Source of the DNA: Arenibaculum pallidiluteum
Lineage (GTDB): Bacteria; Pseudomonadota; Alphaproteobacteria; Azospirillales; Azospirillaceae
Reading direction: 5' to 3'
Length of the DNA stretch: 64,000 nucleotides
Assembly (NCBI RefSeq): GCF_017355985.1
Contig: NZ_JAFIQU010000004.1
Coordinates: 186,001-250,000 of the forward strand
Shown: positions 9,561-20,828 of the stretch, in pieces
Layout: the number at the start of each line of letters is the position of its first letter
Numbering within the stretch: the stretch's first letter is position 1
Position numbers and translations under genes: made by a program
The notes under the pieces: model-generated
What the model was told of the DNA's origin: nothing
Seen by the model: the letters and a program-made list of their open reading frames with translations, nothing else
Databases searched by the model: none

Positions 9561-9961
9561 GCCTGCTCTATCTCCACCAGCGTGCCGCAGAGGTCCTTCG
9601 GGTGAAGGAACAGCACGGGCTTGCCGTGCGCGCCGATGCGCGGCTCGCCGTCGCCGAGCACCCGCAGCCCGTCCGCCTTAAGCCGGTCGCGGGCAGCCAG
9701 GATGTCCTCGACCTCGTAGCAGAGATGGTGGATGGCCCCGGCGGCATTGCCGGCCAGGAACTTGGCGATCGGCGAATCCGGGCCGAGGGGATGCAGCAAC
9801 TCGACCTTCGTGTTGGGCAGCTCGACGAAGACGGTTGTCACGCCGTGCTCCGGCAGGTCGACCGGGTCGGAAACCCGCGCGCCCAGCGTCCGTCGGTAGA
9901 GGTCCGCCGCGGCGGCGAGGTCCGGCACGACGATCGCCACATGGTTCAGCCTTCCGATCAC
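9557..9961 (-). CDS. mce: methylmalonyl-CoA epimerase
   Basis: A 134-residue glyoxalase-fold (VOC) protein that interconverts (R)- and (S)-methylmalonyl-CoA in propionyl-CoA breakdown. It contains the family start GRLNHVAIVVPDL with metal-ligand His7, the FVELPNTKVELLHPLG strand pair, the IHHLCYEVEDI segment with a second His, and the C-terminal GTLVEIEQ with the Glu ligand. The start is GTG at 9961, preceded by GGGAGG at normal spacing; the open frame continues upstream but without a ribosome-binding site. It overlaps the DUF1467 gene by 4 bp. The partner mutase genes are not in this window. Confidence 0.95.
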   Translation of the reverse strand: MIGRLNHVAIVVPDLAAAADLYRRTLGARVSDPVDLPEHGVTTVFVELPNTKVELLHPLGPDSPIAKFLAGNAAGAIHHLCYEVEDILAARDRLKADGLRVLGDGEPRIGAHGKPVLFLHPKDLCGTLVEIEQA

Positions 9962-10051
9962 GCCGTCCTCCCTGCCCCTTCGCCGGTTCCAACGCGCTGA
10001 ATCCGGAGCGGCGTCCTGCGATCGGGCGTCCACACCCGATCGGAACCCGCC

Positions 10052-11728
10052 CTAGATCCGGACCAAATGTACCTCGGTGAGCGGCTTCTTGCCTTGCGTC
10101 GCGTTGAAGCTGCGGCGCACGGCGATGCGCACGCTCTGCTTCACGGCCTCGTCGTCGTTGCGGGCCGCAGCGGGCATCCCCTCGATGGCCGCGCGCACCG
10201 CGGAGGCCGCGTCGGCCAGCGCCTCGTCCTGCTCGGGATGTTCGATCAGCCCGAGCACTGCGATGCTCGGGTCGGCGACAAGGTCGCCACGCCTGTCCAG
10301 TACAAGCGTCGCCACGGCCGCGCCGTTGTACATCATGCGGTGGCGGCTGCGCATTGTGCCGGCGTCCAGCGGCACGATCCGCTTGCCGTCGATCACGAGC
10401 CGGCCGTGCTGGACCTGCCCGACCACCTCCGCCGGGCCCGGCAGCAGCCGCAGGATGTTCCCGTTGTGCGGGATCGCGGTCTCGGGCACCTGACAGTCCC
10501 GCGCGAGCTCGGCATGGGCCTGAAGGTGCCGCTCCTCGCCATGAGTCGGGACAGCCAGGGCCGGGCGGATCCACTGGTACATCTGCACGAGCTCGTCGCG
10601 CGCGGGGTGGCCGGAGACGTGGACGAAGGCATCGTCCGCGGTGACGACCTGGACGCCCTTGGCGACGAGCTGGTTCTGCACCCGGCCGATTGCCCGCTCG
10701 TTCCCCGGGATCTCGCGCGAGCTGTAGATCACCACGTCGCCGCGGGACAAGGTGACCTCGGGATGGTCATCCGCGGCGATCTTGGCAAGCGCCGAGCGCG
10801 GCTCGCCCTGACTGCCGGTGCAGATCATCACCACCTTGTCCGCGGGGATCTGGGCCGCGTCCCGCTCGCTCGCGAAGGGCGGTACGTCCTTCAAGTAGCC
10901 CGTCGCCCGGGCGGCCTGGTCGATGCGCCACAGGGACCGGCCGACCAGAGCCACGGTCCGGCCGTTCGCGGCGGCGGCGGCGGCGATGCTCTCGACGCGC
11001 GCGACGTTGGTGGCGAAGCATGTGATCGCGATCCGCCCGGTGTAGCGGCCGAAGAGGCTCGTCAGGCTTTCGCGGACCGCTGCCTCGGATCCGGACGTGC
11101 CGGGCACCAGTGCGTTGGTGCTGTCGCAGACCATGGCGGCGACACCCTCGGCCCCGACGCGCTTCAAGGCCTCGATGTCGGCCGGCGGCCCGACGATCGG
11201 ATCGGGGTCGAGCTTCCAGTCGCCGGTATGCAGCACCGTGCCCGGCGGAGTGCGGATCACCAGGGCACTCGGCTCCGGGATCGAATGCGTGAGGGTGATC
11301 AGCTCGACATCGAAGGGCCCTACCGAGAAGCGGCCGGACAGCGGAATCTCGAAGATCTCCACGTCGTCGGCGAGGCCGCGCTCCACCAGCTTGGCGCGCA
11401 GGACGGCCGCGGTGAAGGGCGTCGCATAGACCGGACAGCGCAGGCGCGGCCACAGATACTGGACGGCGCCGACATGGTCCTCGTGAGCGTGGGTGACGAT
11501 CAGCCCCACCAGGTCGCCCAGGCGGCTCTCGATGAAGCCGGTGTCCGGCAGCACGACGTCGATGCCGGGCAGGGTCTCGTCGCCGAAGGAGATGCCGAGA
11601 TCGACCATCAGCCATTTGCCGGCATGACCGTAGAGATTCAGGTTCATGCCGATCTCGCCGGACCCGCCGAGGGGCAGGAACCAGACGTCGCGGTCGCCGG
11701 GGCGGTGGGGATCGGAGATGGCGGTCAT
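10052..11728 (-). CDS. rnj: ribonuclease J
   Basis: Metallo-beta-lactamase/beta-CASP ribonuclease, 558 aa, with 5'-to-3' exonuclease and endonuclease activity used in RNA maturation and decay. The zinc motif HAHEDHVGA lies at residues 80-88, followed by HTGDWKLDPDP, the beta-CASP Ser/Thr-rich region (CTGSQGEPRSALAKIA) and VHVSGHPARDEL near 380. The last 110 residues form the RNase J C-terminal domain. Its ATG overlaps the coaX stop by 4 bp. RNase J is the usual enzyme of alphaproteobacteria at this locus between coaX and mce. A gap of 90 bp separates it from mce. Confidence 0.96.
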   Translation of the reverse strand: MTAISDPHRPGDRDVWFLPLGGSGEIGMNLNLYGHAGKWLMVDLGISFGDETLPGIDVVLPDTGFIESRLGDLVGLIVTHAHEDHVGAVQYLWPRLRCPVYATPFTAAVLRAKLVERGLADDVEIFEIPLSGRFSVGPFDVELITLTHSIPEPSALVIRTPPGTVLHTGDWKLDPDPIVGPPADIEALKRVGAEGVAAMVCDSTNALVPGTSGSEAAVRESLTSLFGRYTGRIAITCFATNVARVESIAAAAAANGRTVALVGRSLWRIDQAARATGYLKDVPPFASERDAAQIPADKVVMICTGSQGEPRSALAKIAADDHPEVTLSRGDVVIYSSREIPGNERAIGRVQNQLVAKGVQVVTADDAFVHVSGHPARDELVQMYQWIRPALAVPTHGEERHLQAHAELARDCQVPETAIPHNGNILRLLPGPAEVVGQVQHGRLVIDGKRIVPLDAGTMRSRHRMMYNGAAVATLVLDRRGDLVADPSIAVLGLIEHPEQDEALADAASAVRAAIEGMPAAARNDDEAVKQSVRIAVRRSFNATQGKKPLTEVHLVRI

Positions 11729-12510
11729 GTCTTCCGGTTTCTCTTATGGACCAGCAGCAGGCCGCGCATGGTCAGCTCGCTGTCCACGTGATGGATCATG
11801 GAGGTGGCCTCGGCGAAGACGCGCCCCAGGCCGCCCGTAGCGATAACCGTTACCGGCGGGTCGCCGTTCGGCGAAAGTTCCGCGGCGATGCGCCCGAGCA
11901 GGCCCTCGATCAGGCTCGTGTAGCCCCAGAACATGCCGGACTGCATGGCGGCGACGGTGCCGCGGCCGATCACCCGCTCGGGCCGCACGATCTCCACCTT
12001 CGGGAGCTGGGCCGCCACCCGGTGCAGGGCGTCCAGCGCCAAGTTCGGCCCCGGCGCGATGACGCCCCCGCAGAACGCCCCGTCCCGGTCCACGACATCG
12101 AAGGTCGTCCCTGTCCCGATGTCGACCACGACCAGCGGCGGCCCGTAGGTGGCGCAGGCGGCGATCGCGTTCACCACGCGGTCGGCGCCGGCCTCCTTCG
12201 GGTTGTCGATGCGGATATCAATGCCGAGATCGACCGCGGGATCGCCGACCCGCATGGGGTCAGCACCGAAATGATCCCGGCATAGCCGGACCAGATCCGA
12301 CGTGGCGGCGGGCACGACGCTGGATAGAATGGCCGCATCGACGTCGGCGGCCTCCAGCCCCCGCATGCGCATCAGGCTGGTCAGCCAGACCGCGTACTCG
12401 TCGGCCGTGCGCCGCTGGTCGGTGGAGATGCGCCACTGGCCCCGCTTCTGATCGCCGTCGAAGATCGCGAAGACGACGTTGGTGTTGCCGGCATCGATGG
12501 CAAGCAGCAT
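11725..12510 (-). CDS. coaX: type III pantothenate kinase
   Basis: First enzyme of coenzyme A synthesis, phosphorylating pantothenate; 261 aa. The ASKHA-fold motifs are present: MLLAIDAGNTNVVFAIF at the N-terminus (phosphate 1 and the catalytic Asp), the pantothenate-binding NPKEAGADRVVNAIAA, and the adenosine-side VVDIGTGTTFDVVD with GGVIAPGPNLALDALH. The start at 12510 gives the canonical N-terminus and lies one base past the birA stop. The frame extends 15 codons further upstream without conservation. It lies between birA and rnj, so two cofactor-related genes are tied to Complex I expression. Confidence 0.97.
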   Translation of the reverse strand: MLLAIDAGNTNVVFAIFDGDQKRGQWRISTDQRRTADEYAVWLTSLMRMRGLEAADVDAAILSSVVPAATSDLVRLCRDHFGADPMRVGDPAVDLGIDIRIDNPKEAGADRVVNAIAACATYGPPLVVVDIGTGTTFDVVDRDGAFCGGVIAPGPNLALDALHRVAAQLPKVEIVRPERVIGRGTVAAMQSGMFWGYTSLIEGLLGRIAAELSPNGDPPVTVIATGGLGRVFAEATSMIHHVDSELTMRGLLLVHKRNRKT

Positions 12511-12511
12511 C

Positions 12512-13306
12512 TCAGGACCCTCCGACTCCCGTGCCGAAATGGACGTCCCCTGCATGGATGCGCCGGCGGACGCCGCCCGGCAGCTCGAGGAGCAGCGCCC
12601 CGTCGGTGTCGAGGTCGGCGAAGCGCCCCTCCAGCGTCTCGCGGTCGAGCCGGACCGTCACCGGCCCGCCAATCCCGACGGCCCAGCCCAGCCAAGCGCG
12701 GCGCACGGGTTCGAAACCCTCGCGCGTCCAGCGCACGATCCAGTGATCGAGCCGATCCACGAAGGCCCGCAGCACCAGCCCGGGCACGGGGCTGACCGCG
12801 CCATGTGCTGCCAGCGAAGTGGCGGGATACGGCGCGTCCTCGGGATGGTGCCGGCAGTTGACGCCGACGCCGAGAACGACCCACCCGCCCTGCCCGTCCC
12901 CGCTTTCGGCCTCGAGCAGGATGCCGGCGACCTTGGCGCCCTCGAGAAGGACGTCGTTGGGCCATTTGGCGGCGATCGTGATGCCGACCGGCAGGAACGC
13001 GCCGAGGCATTCGGCCAGCGCCACGGCCGCTGCGAAGGAGAGCTGCGCCGCGCGGGCCGCCGGCGCCTCCGGCCGGAGGACCGCCGACAGGAACAGGTTC
13101 CCCTCGGGCGAGGACCAGGACCGGCCGCGCCGCCCGCGGCCGGATTCCTGAATGCGCGCGGTCACCAGGGTGCCGTGCGGGGCGCCCGCCCGCGCGAGGC
13201 TCTTGGCCTCGTCATTGGTGCTGCCGACGGTATCGAAGGCGTGCAACCGCCATCCCGTCGGCAGTGCCGCCCCGCCGCGGCCGCCGGCGTCCGCCGGCCC
13301 CGTCAT
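12512..13306 (-). CDS. birA: biotin--[acetyl-CoA-carboxylase] ligase
   Basis: Attaches biotin to carboxyl-carrier proteins through biotinyl-5'-AMP; 264 aa. Visible motifs are [15 protein letters not shown], the biotin-AMP loop [21 protein letters not shown] with the GRGRRGR signature, [19 protein letters not shown] with the catalytic Lys, and [10 protein letters not shown]. There is no N-terminal HTH domain, so this is a group I ligase without the repressor function of E. coli BirA. The ATG at 13306 overlaps the nuoN stop by 4 bp, coupling it to Complex I translation. An upstream extension of the same frame lies inside nuoN and was ignored. Confidence 0.96.
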   Translation of the reverse strand: MTGPADAGGRGGAALPTGWRLHAFDTVGSTNDEAKSLARAGAPHGTLVTARIQESGRGRRGRSWSSPEGNLFLSAVLRPEAPAARAAQLSFAAAVALAECLGAFLPVGITIAAKWPNDVLLEGAKVAGILLEAESGDGQGGWVVLGVGVNCRHHPEDAPYPATSLAAHGAVSPVPGLVLRAFVDRLDHWIVRWTREGFEPVRRAWLGWAVGIGGPVTVRLDRETLEGRFADLDTDGALLLELPGGVRRRIHAGDVHFGTGVGGS

Positions 13307-14745
13307 CCCGCGAAGAGCGAGGAAGCGGCGTTCGCGGCACCCTCCAGAAGCGGCGCCGGAACGAAGAAGAACAGCAGGGTGAACAGCGCCGTCGCGGCCA
13401 CCAGCACGCGGCTCTCGGCCGGGATCGCGCGGTCGAGCGGCTCCACGGCGTCGTCGAAGTACATGACCTTCACGATCCGCAGGTAGTAGTAGGCGCCCAC
13501 GACGCTGGACAGGACGCCGATCACGGCGAGCACGTAGAGCTGTGCCTCGATCGCGGCCTGGAAGACGAAGAGTTTCGCGAAGAAGCCGGCGTTCGGCGGG
13601 ATGCCGGCCATGGAGAACATGAAGATCGCCATCGCCAGCGCCAGCATGGGATGGGACTTGGAAAGGCCCGACAGGTCCTGGATGCCCTCGACCGCGCGCC
13701 CGTTCTGCCGCATGCACAGGATCACCGCGAAGGCGCCGATGTTCATGAAGATGTAGATGGCAAGGTAGAACATCACCCCGCGCACCCCGAGCTCGGAGCC
13801 CGCGGCGAGGCCGACCAGCGCGTAGCCGACATGGCCGATCGAGCTGTAGGCCATCAGGCGCTTGATGTTGGACTGGCCGATCGCGGCGAAGGAGCCCAGC
13901 AGCATCGAGCCCACCGACATGAACCAGACGATCTGCCGCCACTGCTCGACCAGGCTGCCGAAGGGCTCGATCAGCAGGCGCACGAACAGCGCCACTGCGG
14001 CCACCTTCGGGGCGACGGCGAAGAAGGCGGTGACCGAGGTGGGCGAGCCCTCGTAGACATCGGGCGTCCACATGTGGAAGGGGACCGCCGAGAGCTTGAA
14101 GGCGACGCCCGCCGCGACGAAGACCAGGCCGACGAGCAGGCCCGTCGAGACCGAGCCCGCCGCGAGCACCGCCGCCAGCCGGTCGAAGCCCGTCGAGCCC
14201 GCGAAGCCGTACACCAGCGAGCTGCCGTAGAGCAGCATGCCCGAGGACAGCGCCCCAAGGACGAAGTACTTCAGCCCGGCCTCGGAGCTGCGCGCGCTGT
14301 CGCGCCGAAACGCCGCGATCACATAGGCCGCGAGGCTCTGGGTCTCGAGCCCGACATAGAGCGAGATTAGGTCGTTCGCGGAGACCATCATCAGCATGCC
14401 GGTGGTCGAGAGCACGATCAGCACCGGATACTCGACCCGGCTCATCTGCTCGCGTTCCACATAGGTCATGGAGAGAATCAGCGTCAGGGCGGAACCCAGC
14501 AGGACCAGCAGCTTCATGAAGACGCCGAAGCGGTCCATCACGAAGAGACCGCTGAGCGTGACCTCGCGCGGGCCGCCGACGGCGAGCACCAGTCCGCCCG
14601 CGACGACGAGCGCGGCGACGCTCAGCCAGGAGACCAGCCGGGTGGACCCGTCACCGCGGAAGACGCCGAGCATCAGCAGCGCCATGGCCGCGACGGCCAG
14701 GAAGATCTCGGGCAGCGCCGGGATCAGGTTCGGAACTTGAGCCAT
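13303..14745 (-). CDS. nuoN: NADH-quinone oxidoreductase subunit N
   Basis: Proton-pumping antiporter-like membrane subunit of Complex I, 480 aa with about 14 hydrophobic segments. Typical motifs are [16 protein letters not shown] with the conserved Glu, [36 protein letters not shown] with the Lys and His of the proton path, and [18 protein letters not shown]. It is the last nuo gene, lies 15 bp after nuoM and is coupled to birA. Its length fits the family. Confidence 0.97.
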   Translation of the reverse strand: MAQVPNLIPALPEIFLAVAAMALLMLGVFRGDGSTRLVSWLSVAALVVAGGLVLAVGGPREVTLSGLFVMDRFGVFMKLLVLLGSALTLILSMTYVEREQMSRVEYPVLIVLSTTGMLMMVSANDLISLYVGLETQSLAAYVIAAFRRDSARSSEAGLKYFVLGALSSGMLLYGSSLVYGFAGSTGFDRLAAVLAAGSVSTGLLVGLVFVAAGVAFKLSAVPFHMWTPDVYEGSPTSVTAFFAVAPKVAAVALFVRLLIEPFGSLVEQWRQIVWFMSVGSMLLGSFAAIGQSNIKRLMAYSSIGHVGYALVGLAAGSELGVRGVMFYLAIYIFMNIGAFAVILCMRQNGRAVEGIQDLSGLSKSHPMLALAMAIFMFSMAGIPPNAGFFAKLFVFQAAIEAQLYVLAVIGVLSSVVGAYYYLRIVKVMYFDDAVEPLDRAIPAESRVLVAATALFTLLFFFVPAPLLEGAANAASSLFAG

Positions 14746-14760
14746 CTATCCTCTCCCGCC

Positions 14761-16278
14761 TCAGCGCTGCGCGACGGAGACGCCGGGCCGCCCGTCGGAG
14801 ATGGCGGCCTGGTATTCGACCACCAGCCGCTCGACCGAGGCGGAGGTCATGTTCAGGAAGGTGGACGGGTAGATGCCCATCCACAGGACCAGCACGATCA
14901 GCGGCGCGAAGACCAGGATCTCGCGCGGGCTCATGTCCGTCATGGCGCGGACGTCCTCCCGCGTGATCTTGCCGAAGATGATCCGGCGGTACAGCCAGAG
15001 CATGTAGGCCGCGCCCAGGATGATGCCGGTGGTCGCAAGGAACGCGACCCAGGTGTTGTCCTGGAAGGCGCCGATCAGGATCAGGAACTCGCCGACGAAG
15101 CCGCTCGTGCCGGGCAGGCCGACCGAAGCCAGCATCATGATCATGAACACCAGCGCATAGCGCGGCATGTTGTTCACGAGCCCGCCGTAGCGCGCGATCT
15201 CGCGGGTGTGCAGCCGGTCGTAGACCACGCCCACGCAGAGGAACAGCGCCCCCGAGACGATGCCGTGGGACACCATCTGGAAGATCGAGCCCTCGACGCC
15301 CTGGGTCGTCATCGTGAACATGCCGAGCGTCACGAAGCCCATATGGGCCACCGACGAATAGGCGATCAGCTTCTTCATGTCCTCCTGGGCGAGCGCGACC
15401 AACGAGGTGTAGATGATCGCGATCACGCTCAGCGCGTAGACGAGCGGCGTGAAGTACTCGGTCGCCTCGGGGAACATGGGGATCGAGAAGCGCAGGAAGC
15501 CGTATCCGCCCATCTTCAGCAGCACGCCTGCAAGGATCACCGAGCCCGCCGTCGGCGCCTCGACATGGGCGTCCGGCAGCCAGGTATGCACCGGCCACAT
15601 CGGCACCTTCACCGCGAAGGACGCGAAGAAGGCGAGCCACAGCCAGATCTGCATCTGGAACGGGAAGTCCGTGCCGAGCAGCGTCGGGACGTCGGTGGTG
15701 CCGGCCACGAAGTACATGGCAAGGATCGCCAGCAGCATCAGCACCGAGCCGAGCAGCGTGTAGAGGAAGAACTTGAACGCCGCATAGACGCGGCGCGCCC
15801 CGCCCCATACCCCGATGATGATGAACATCGGGATCAGCACGCCCTCGAAGAACATGTAGAAGAGGATCAGGTCCAGCGCGCAGAACATGCCGACCATCAA
15901 CGTCTCGAGGACGAGGAAGGCGATCATGTACTCCTTCACGCGCTTCTCGACCGCCGTCCAGCTCGACAGGATGCAGAGCGGCGTCAGCAGGGTCGAGAGC
16001 AGGACGAACAGCACCGAGATGCCGTCCACGCCCATGTGGTAGCCGATCTCGAAGGCCGGGATCCAGGCGACCCGCTCGACCATCTGGAAGCCCGGGTTCG
16101 CGGGGTCGAAGTTCGCCCAGACGAACAGGGACAGCACGAAGGTGATCAGCGAGGTCCAGAGCGCGACGTTGCGCGCGTTCCGCGCGACCACGTCGGGCTC
16201 GCCCCGGATCAGCAGGATGAAGACGGCGCCGACGAGGGGAAGGAAGGTCGTCAGCGACAGGATTGGCCAACCGCTCAT
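14761..16278 (-). CDS. nuoM: NADH-quinone oxidoreductase subunit M
   Basis: Proton-pumping membrane subunit of Complex I, 505 aa, all hydrophobic helices. Characteristic stretches are [32 protein letters not shown] with the conserved Glu, [45 protein letters not shown] with the Lys, and [18 protein letters not shown]. The ATG at 16278 gives [18 protein letters not shown]; the upstream continuation of the frame overlaps nuoL and is not hydrophobic. It lies 19 bp downstream of nuoL. Confidence 0.97.
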   Translation of the reverse strand: MSGWPILSLTTFLPLVGAVFILLIRGEPDVVARNARNVALWTSLITFVLSLFVWANFDPANPGFQMVERVAWIPAFEIGYHMGVDGISVLFVLLSTLLTPLCILSSWTAVEKRVKEYMIAFLVLETLMVGMFCALDLILFYMFFEGVLIPMFIIIGVWGGARRVYAAFKFFLYTLLGSVLMLLAILAMYFVAGTTDVPTLLGTDFPFQMQIWLWLAFFASFAVKVPMWPVHTWLPDAHVEAPTAGSVILAGVLLKMGGYGFLRFSIPMFPEATEYFTPLVYALSVIAIIYTSLVALAQEDMKKLIAYSSVAHMGFVTLGMFTMTTQGVEGSIFQMVSHGIVSGALFLCVGVVYDRLHTREIARYGGLVNNMPRYALVFMIMMLASVGLPGTSGFVGEFLILIGAFQDNTWVAFLATTGIILGAAYMLWLYRRIIFGKITREDVRAMTDMSPREILVFAPLIVLVLWMGIYPSTFLNMTSASVERLVVEYQAAISDGRPGVSVAQR

Positions 16279-16297
16279 GATCTCTCGAGCCTCGTCC

Positions 16298-18223
16298 TCA
16301 ACCGCGGAGGTAGAACCAGCCGACGAGCACCACCACGCCGACGACCATCGCGAAGGCGTAGTGGTACACGTAGCCGCTCTGCAGGCGCGCCGCCCGCGCG
16401 GCCATGCCACGCGTCGCCGCAGCGACGCCGTCCGGACCGACGCCGTCGATCACGGCGCGGTCGCCGGCCTGCCACAGCCCGAAGCCCAGGGCCTTCGCCG
16501 GTCGGACGAAGATCCGGTCGTAGAGCTCGTCGAAATACCACTTGTTGTAGAGGAACCGGTGCAGCCCCGCGAAGCGCTGCGCCAGCGCGCCCGGCAGGTC
16601 CGGGCGGAACATGTAGAAGACGTAGGCCGTCGCGATGCCGGCAAGCGCCACCACCAGCGGGGCCAGCGGCACCCAGCCGGGGACGTGGTGCGCGGCCTCG
16701 ACCGTGTCGTTCTCGTGGAGAACCAGGATGGCCCTGCCCCAGAACTCGGCCCGGCCCTCGCCCACGAACCAGCCGTAGGCGACCATGCCCGAGAAGACCG
16801 CGCCGATCGCCAGCACCAGGAGCGGCAGCGTCATCACGAGCGGGCTCTCGTGCACATGGGCCATCGTCTTCTCGTCGGCCCGCGGCTTTCCGTGGAACGC
16901 CATGATGATCAGGCGCCAGGAGTAGAAGGCCGTCAGGAACGCCGCGGCGATGCCGAGCCAGAACGCCAGGGTGCCGACGGCGCTGTGGTCCGCGTAGGCC
17001 GCCTCCAGGATCATGTCCTTGGAGTAGTAGCCCGCGAAGACCGGGATGCCCGCAAGGGCCAGGCTGCCGACCCACATCATCGCGTAGGTGAAGGGGATCA
17101 TCTTCCAGATGCCGCCCATGCGGCGCATGTCCTGTTCGTCGGACATGGCATGGATCACCGAGCCCGCGCCCAGGAACAGCAGCGCCTTGAAGAAGGCGTG
17201 CGTCATCAGGTGGAACATCGCCGCGCCGTAGGCCGAGACGCCGGCGGCGAAGAACATGTAGCCGAGCTGGCTCATGGTCGAGTAGGCGATCACCCGCTTG
17301 ATGTCGAACTGGGTGAAGCCGATCGTGGCCGCGACGAAGGCCGTCAGCGCGCCGACGATGGTCACCACGGCGAGCGCCGCCGGGGCGTACTCGAACATGG
17401 GGGACAGGCGGCAGACCATGAACACGCCGGCGGTCACCATGGTCGCCGCGTGGATCAGCGCCGAGACCGGCGTCGGACCTTCCATGGCGTCGGGCAGCCA
17501 GGTGTGCAGCCCGAGCTGCGCCGACTTGCCCATCGCGCCCATGAACAGCAGCAGGCAGGTCACGGTCAGGGCGTGCGCCTGGAAGCCCAGGAAGTTCATG
17601 TCCTGGTTCGCGGCCTGGGGGACGGCGCCGAAGATGGCGTCGAACTGGATCGTGCCGAAGATCGCGAAGGTCGCCATGATGCCGAGCGCGAAGCCGAAGT
17701 CGCCCACGCGGTTCACGATGAAGGCCTTCATGGCGGCGGCATTGGCCGAGGGCTTCTCGTACCAGAAGTTGATCAGCAGGTACGAGGCGAGGCCGACGCC
17801 CTCCCAGCCGAAGAACATCTGCAGCAGGTTGTCCGCCGTCACCAGCATCAGCATGAAGAAGGTGAACAGGCTGAGATAGGCCATGAAGCGCGGGATCGAA
17901 TGGTCGTGGCTCATGTACCCGACGGAGTACACGTGCACGCAGCTCGACACGACGGTGACCACGATCAGCATCACCGCGGTGAGGCTGTCCAGGCGCAGCG
18001 ACCAGGAGACCTCGAGCGCGCCGCTGTCCATCCAGGTGAAGAGCTCGACCGTCCGGGGATTGCCGCCCAGGGCGATGTCGTTGAACAGCCAGATCGAGAT
18101 CATGGCCGAGACGATCAGCCCGGCGCAGGTGACGATCTGCGCGCCGCGGTCGCCGATCCAGCGCCCGAAGAACCCGGCGATGAAGGCGCCCAGCAGGGGC
18201 AGGAAAATGGCGAGGACTTCCAT
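16298..18223 (-). CDS. nuoL: NADH-quinone oxidoreductase subunit L
   Basis: Largest proton-pumping membrane subunit of Complex I, 641 aa, whose C-terminal lateral helix runs along the membrane arm. It shows [37 protein letters not shown] with the Glu, [32 protein letters not shown], and [20 protein letters not shown]. The later part (about 480-641) carries the amphipathic linker and the final transmembrane segments. It starts 10 bp after nuoK ends. Confidence 0.97.
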   Translation of the reverse strand: MEVLAIFLPLLGAFIAGFFGRWIGDRGAQIVTCAGLIVSAMISIWLFNDIALGGNPRTVELFTWMDSGALEVSWSLRLDSLTAVMLIVVTVVSSCVHVYSVGYMSHDHSIPRFMAYLSLFTFFMLMLVTADNLLQMFFGWEGVGLASYLLINFWYEKPSANAAAMKAFIVNRVGDFGFALGIMATFAIFGTIQFDAIFGAVPQAANQDMNFLGFQAHALTVTCLLLFMGAMGKSAQLGLHTWLPDAMEGPTPVSALIHAATMVTAGVFMVCRLSPMFEYAPAALAVVTIVGALTAFVAATIGFTQFDIKRVIAYSTMSQLGYMFFAAGVSAYGAAMFHLMTHAFFKALLFLGAGSVIHAMSDEQDMRRMGGIWKMIPFTYAMMWVGSLALAGIPVFAGYYSKDMILEAAYADHSAVGTLAFWLGIAAAFLTAFYSWRLIIMAFHGKPRADEKTMAHVHESPLVMTLPLLVLAIGAVFSGMVAYGWFVGEGRAEFWGRAILVLHENDTVEAAHHVPGWVPLAPLVVALAGIATAYVFYMFRPDLPGALAQRFAGLHRFLYNKWYFDELYDRIFVRPAKALGFGLWQAGDRAVIDGVGPDGVAAATRGMAARAARLQSGYVYHYAFAMVVGVVVLVGWFYLRG

Positions 18224-18233
18224 GCTCCGACCC

Positions 18234-18542
18234 TCAGCCCTTCATCATGTTGATGTCTTCGACCGCGATGGTGCCGCGGTTGCGGAAATAGGCCACCAGG
18301 ATCGCGAGGCCGATCGCGGCCTCGGCGGCGGCAACGGTCAGGATGATCATGGCGAAGACCTGTCCGACCAGGTCGCCCAGGAAGGCCGAGAAAGCCACCA
18401 GGTTGATGTTGACCGAAAGCAGGATCAATTCGATCGACATCAGGATGATGATCACGTTCTTCCGGTTCAGGAAGATGCCGATCACGCCGAGCGAGAAGAT
18501 CACCGCGGCGACGGTCAGGTAGTGGGCGAGACCGATTTCCAT
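18234..18542 (-). CDS. nuoK: NADH-quinone oxidoreductase subunit K
   Basis: Small three-helix membrane subunit of Complex I (102 aa) that links the pumping modules. The family sequence is clear: [41 protein letters not shown] with the conserved membrane Glu, and [18 protein letters not shown] with a second Glu. It is separated from nuoJ by one base and from nuoL by 10 bp, indicating coupled translation. Confidence 0.97.
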   Translation of the reverse strand: MEIGLAHYLTVAAVIFSLGVIGIFLNRKNVIIILMSIELILLSVNINLVAFSAFLGDLVGQVFAMIILTVAAAEAAIGLAILVAYFRNRGTIAVEDINMMKG

Positions 18543-18543
18543 C

Positions 18544-19155
18544 TCAGACCCCTCCCCGGGTCGGAACCTTGCGGACCGCGACGACCTCCTCGCGGCGGCG
18601 CGAGACCTGCCGGGTGATGTTCTGGCGGCGCACGCCCTCGCGCTCGCGAAGGGTCAGCACGATCGCGCCGATCATCGCGATGAAGAGGATCAGGCCGGAA
18701 GCCTGGAACAGATAGACGTACTGCGTGTAGATCAGCTGGCCGATGGCGCGGGTGTTCGTGATCTCGGGCGGGGGCAGCGGAGCCGCGACGCCCGTCGTGG
18801 CCTCCGGCGCGACGGCCCAGGCGCCCAGGACGACCGCCAGCTCGACCAGCAGGATCAGGCCGACCGTGCCTCCGATCGGCAGGTAGCGAAGCAGGCCGCT
18901 CCTGAGCGCCCTGAAGTCGATGTCGAGCATCATCACGACGAACAGGAACAACACCGCGACCGCGCCCACGTAGACGATGACCAGGATCATCGCCACGAAC
19001 TCGGCGCCGATCAGGATGAACAACCCCGCCGCGTTGAAGAACGAGAGGATCAGGAACAGCACCGAGTGGACCGGATTGCGCGCCGAAATGACCATCACCG
19101 CCGACGCGACCAGGATCGCGGCGAACATGTAGAAGGCAAGGCCCTGCACGATCAT
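18544..19155 (-). CDS. nuoJ: NADH-quinone oxidoreductase subunit J
   Basis: Membrane subunit of Complex I next to the quinone chamber, 203 aa with five hydrophobic helices. Typical segments are [55 protein letters not shown] (broken here into its two helices) and the last helix [19 protein letters not shown]. The C-terminus is an Arg-rich cytoplasmic tail ([18 protein letters not shown]) that is common in alphaproteobacterial NuoJ. The ATG at 19155 was chosen by family start [12 protein letters not shown]; the frame upstream contains a hairpin. Confidence 0.96.
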   Translation of the reverse strand: MIVQGLAFYMFAAILVASAVMVISARNPVHSVLFLILSFFNAAGLFILIGAEFVAMILVIVYVGAVAVLFLFVVMMLDIDFRALRSGLLRYLPIGGTVGLILLVELAVVLGAWAVAPEATTGVAAPLPPPEITNTRAIGQLIYTQYVYLFQASGLILFIAMIGAIVLTLREREGVRRQNITRQVSRRREEVVAVRKVPTRGGV

Positions 19156-19230
19156 GGCGCCCCCCGCCGGCTGGAAGGGAAGTTTTGGAGGCTCAATTCC
19201 GGTCCCCTTGTCGGGTTCTCGTCCTTGGAA

Positions 19231-19258
19231 GGGGCCGCCGCCCATGCGGCGCGGCCCC
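19231..19258 (-). repeat. GC-rich hairpin in the nuoI-nuoJ gap
   Basis: The only sizeable gap inside the nuo cluster (121 bp, 19156-19276) holds a strong inverted repeat with GGGGCC / GGCCCC outer arms and an inner GCCGC / GCGGC pairing. No U-run follows on the - strand, so it is more likely an RNA-processing or stability element than a full terminator. The remaining sequence of the gap shows no convincing promoter. Confidence 0.5.
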
Positions 19259-19276
19259 GCGGAGATGGTGCGCTTT

Positions 19277-19765
19277 TTAGCGGTACGGCGCTTCGGCCGC
19301 AATGTTCGCCGCGAGAACGGGCTCCCACCGATCCCCGTTCTCGAGCAGCTTCTGCTTGTCGTAGAAGAGCTCCTCGCGGGTCTCGGTCGTGAACTCCAGG
19401 TTCGGCGTCTCGACGATGGCGTCGACCGGGCAGGCCTCCTGGCACAGGCCGCAGTAGATGCACTTCGTCATGTCGATGTCGTACCGGGTGGTGCGCCGCG
19501 ATCCGTCCTCGCGCGGCTCGGCTTCGATGGTGATGGCCCAGGCTGGGCACACCGCCTCGCACAGCTTGCACGCGATGCAGCGCTCCTCGCCGTTGGGATA
19601 CCGGCGCAGGGCGTGCTCGCCGCGGAAGCGCGGGCTGATCGGGTTGCGCTCGTGCGGGTAGTTCAGCGTGACCTTCGGCCGGAACATGTAGCGGAAGGTC
19701 AGCCCTAGGCCGGTCATCAGCTCGGACAGAAAGAACGAGCGCGCGGTGCGGTCCAGGAAGGACAT
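19277..19765 (-). CDS. nuoI: NADH-quinone oxidoreductase subunit I
   Basis: Peripheral 162-residue subunit carrying the two [4Fe-4S] clusters N6a and N6b that pass electrons toward NuoB. Two ferredoxin motifs are present: [16 protein letters not shown] and [16 protein letters not shown], each with the CxxCxxCxxxCP spacing. The N-terminal amphipathic part [27 protein letters not shown] anchors it to the membrane arm. It lies 52 bp downstream of nuoH. Confidence 0.97.
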   Translation of the reverse strand: MSFLDRTARSFFLSELMTGLGLTFRYMFRPKVTLNYPHERNPISPRFRGEHALRRYPNGEERCIACKLCEAVCPAWAITIEAEPREDGSRRTTRYDIDMTKCIYCGLCQEACPVDAIVETPNLEFTTETREELFYDKQKLLENGDRWEPVLAANIAAEAPYR

Positions 19766-19817
19766 GGTCGGTCTCCTCCGGACGGGCGGCCTCGTGCCGC
19801 CCGCCCCTCCTCGTTCG

Positions 19818-20828
19818 TTATTTCGGCAGCCAGTCGAAGGCGATCAGCACGCCCGCGGTCAGGAGCACCCAGACCAGCGAGAACGGCAGGAACACCTTCC
19901 ATCCCAGCCGCATCAGCTGGTCGTAGCGGTAACGCGGCACCGTGGCGCGCACCCACAGGAAGAAGAACAGCACCAGCGCGATCTTCAGGGCGAACCAGAT
20001 GGGCCCGGGGATCCAGTTCAGCGGCGGCACGTCCAGCGGCGGCAGCCAGCCGCCCAGGAACAGGATCACCGTCATGGCCGACATCAGGATCATGTTCGCG
20101 TATTCGCCCAGGAAGAACAGGGCGAAGGTCATGGACGAGTATTCGACGTTGTAGCCGCCGACCAGCTCGGATTCGCCCTCGGGCAGGTCGAAGGGGGCTC
20201 GGTTCGTCTCGGCCAGAGCCGAGATGAAGAAGACGACGAACATCGGGAACAGCGGGATGAAGAACCACACCGTCCGCTGCGCCAGCACCACGTCGGTCAG
20301 GTTCAGCGAGCCCACGCAGAGCAGCACGGTGATGATCACCAGGCCGATGGAGACCTCGTAGGACACCATCTGCGCTGCCGAGCGGAGCCCGCCGAGGAAG
20401 GCGTATTTCGAGTTCGAGGCCCAGCCGGCCATGATGATGCCGTATACGCCGAGCGACGAGATCGCGAAGAGATAGAGGACGCCGACATTGATGTTCGCCA
20501 GCACGATGCCTTCCCCGAACGGGATCACCGCCCAGGCCACCAGGCCCAGGAAGAAGGTCATCATGGGGGCCGCAACGAAGACGACGCGGTTCGCGCCCGA
20601 CGGGATCACCGTCTCCTTCGCGAAGAGCTTGAGCCCGTCTGCGAAAGGCTGGAGCAGACCGAAGGGCCCCACCAGGTTAGGCCCCTGGCGGAGCTGCATG
20701 GCGGCGAGCACCTTGCGCTCGGCATAGGTCAGGTACGCCACAGCCACCAGCAGGGGGACGATGATGGCGACGATCTGGATGACGATCCAGATCGTCGGCC
20801 AGGCGTAGCCGTTCCAGAACTCAACCAT
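19818..20828 (-). CDS. nuoH: NADH-quinone oxidoreductase subunit H
   Basis: Membrane subunit that forms much of the quinone-binding chamber, 336 aa with eight or nine helices. Family motifs include [57 protein letters not shown] and [19 protein letters not shown], including the acidic loop residues that line the quinone channel. Its ATG at 20828 overlaps the nuoG stop by 8 bp. Confidence 0.97.
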   Translation of the reverse strand: MVEFWNGYAWPTIWIVIQIVAIIVPLLVAVAYLTYAERKVLAAMQLRQGPNLVGPFGLLQPFADGLKLFAKETVIPSGANRVVFVAAPMMTFFLGLVAWAVIPFGEGIVLANINVGVLYLFAISSLGVYGIIMAGWASNSKYAFLGGLRSAAQMVSYEVSIGLVIITVLLCVGSLNLTDVVLAQRTVWFFIPLFPMFVVFFISALAETNRAPFDLPEGESELVGGYNVEYSSMTFALFFLGEYANMILMSAMTVILFLGGWLPPLDVPPLNWIPGPIWFALKIALVLFFFLWVRATVPRYRYDQLMRLGWKVFLPFSLVWVLLTAGVLIAFDWLPK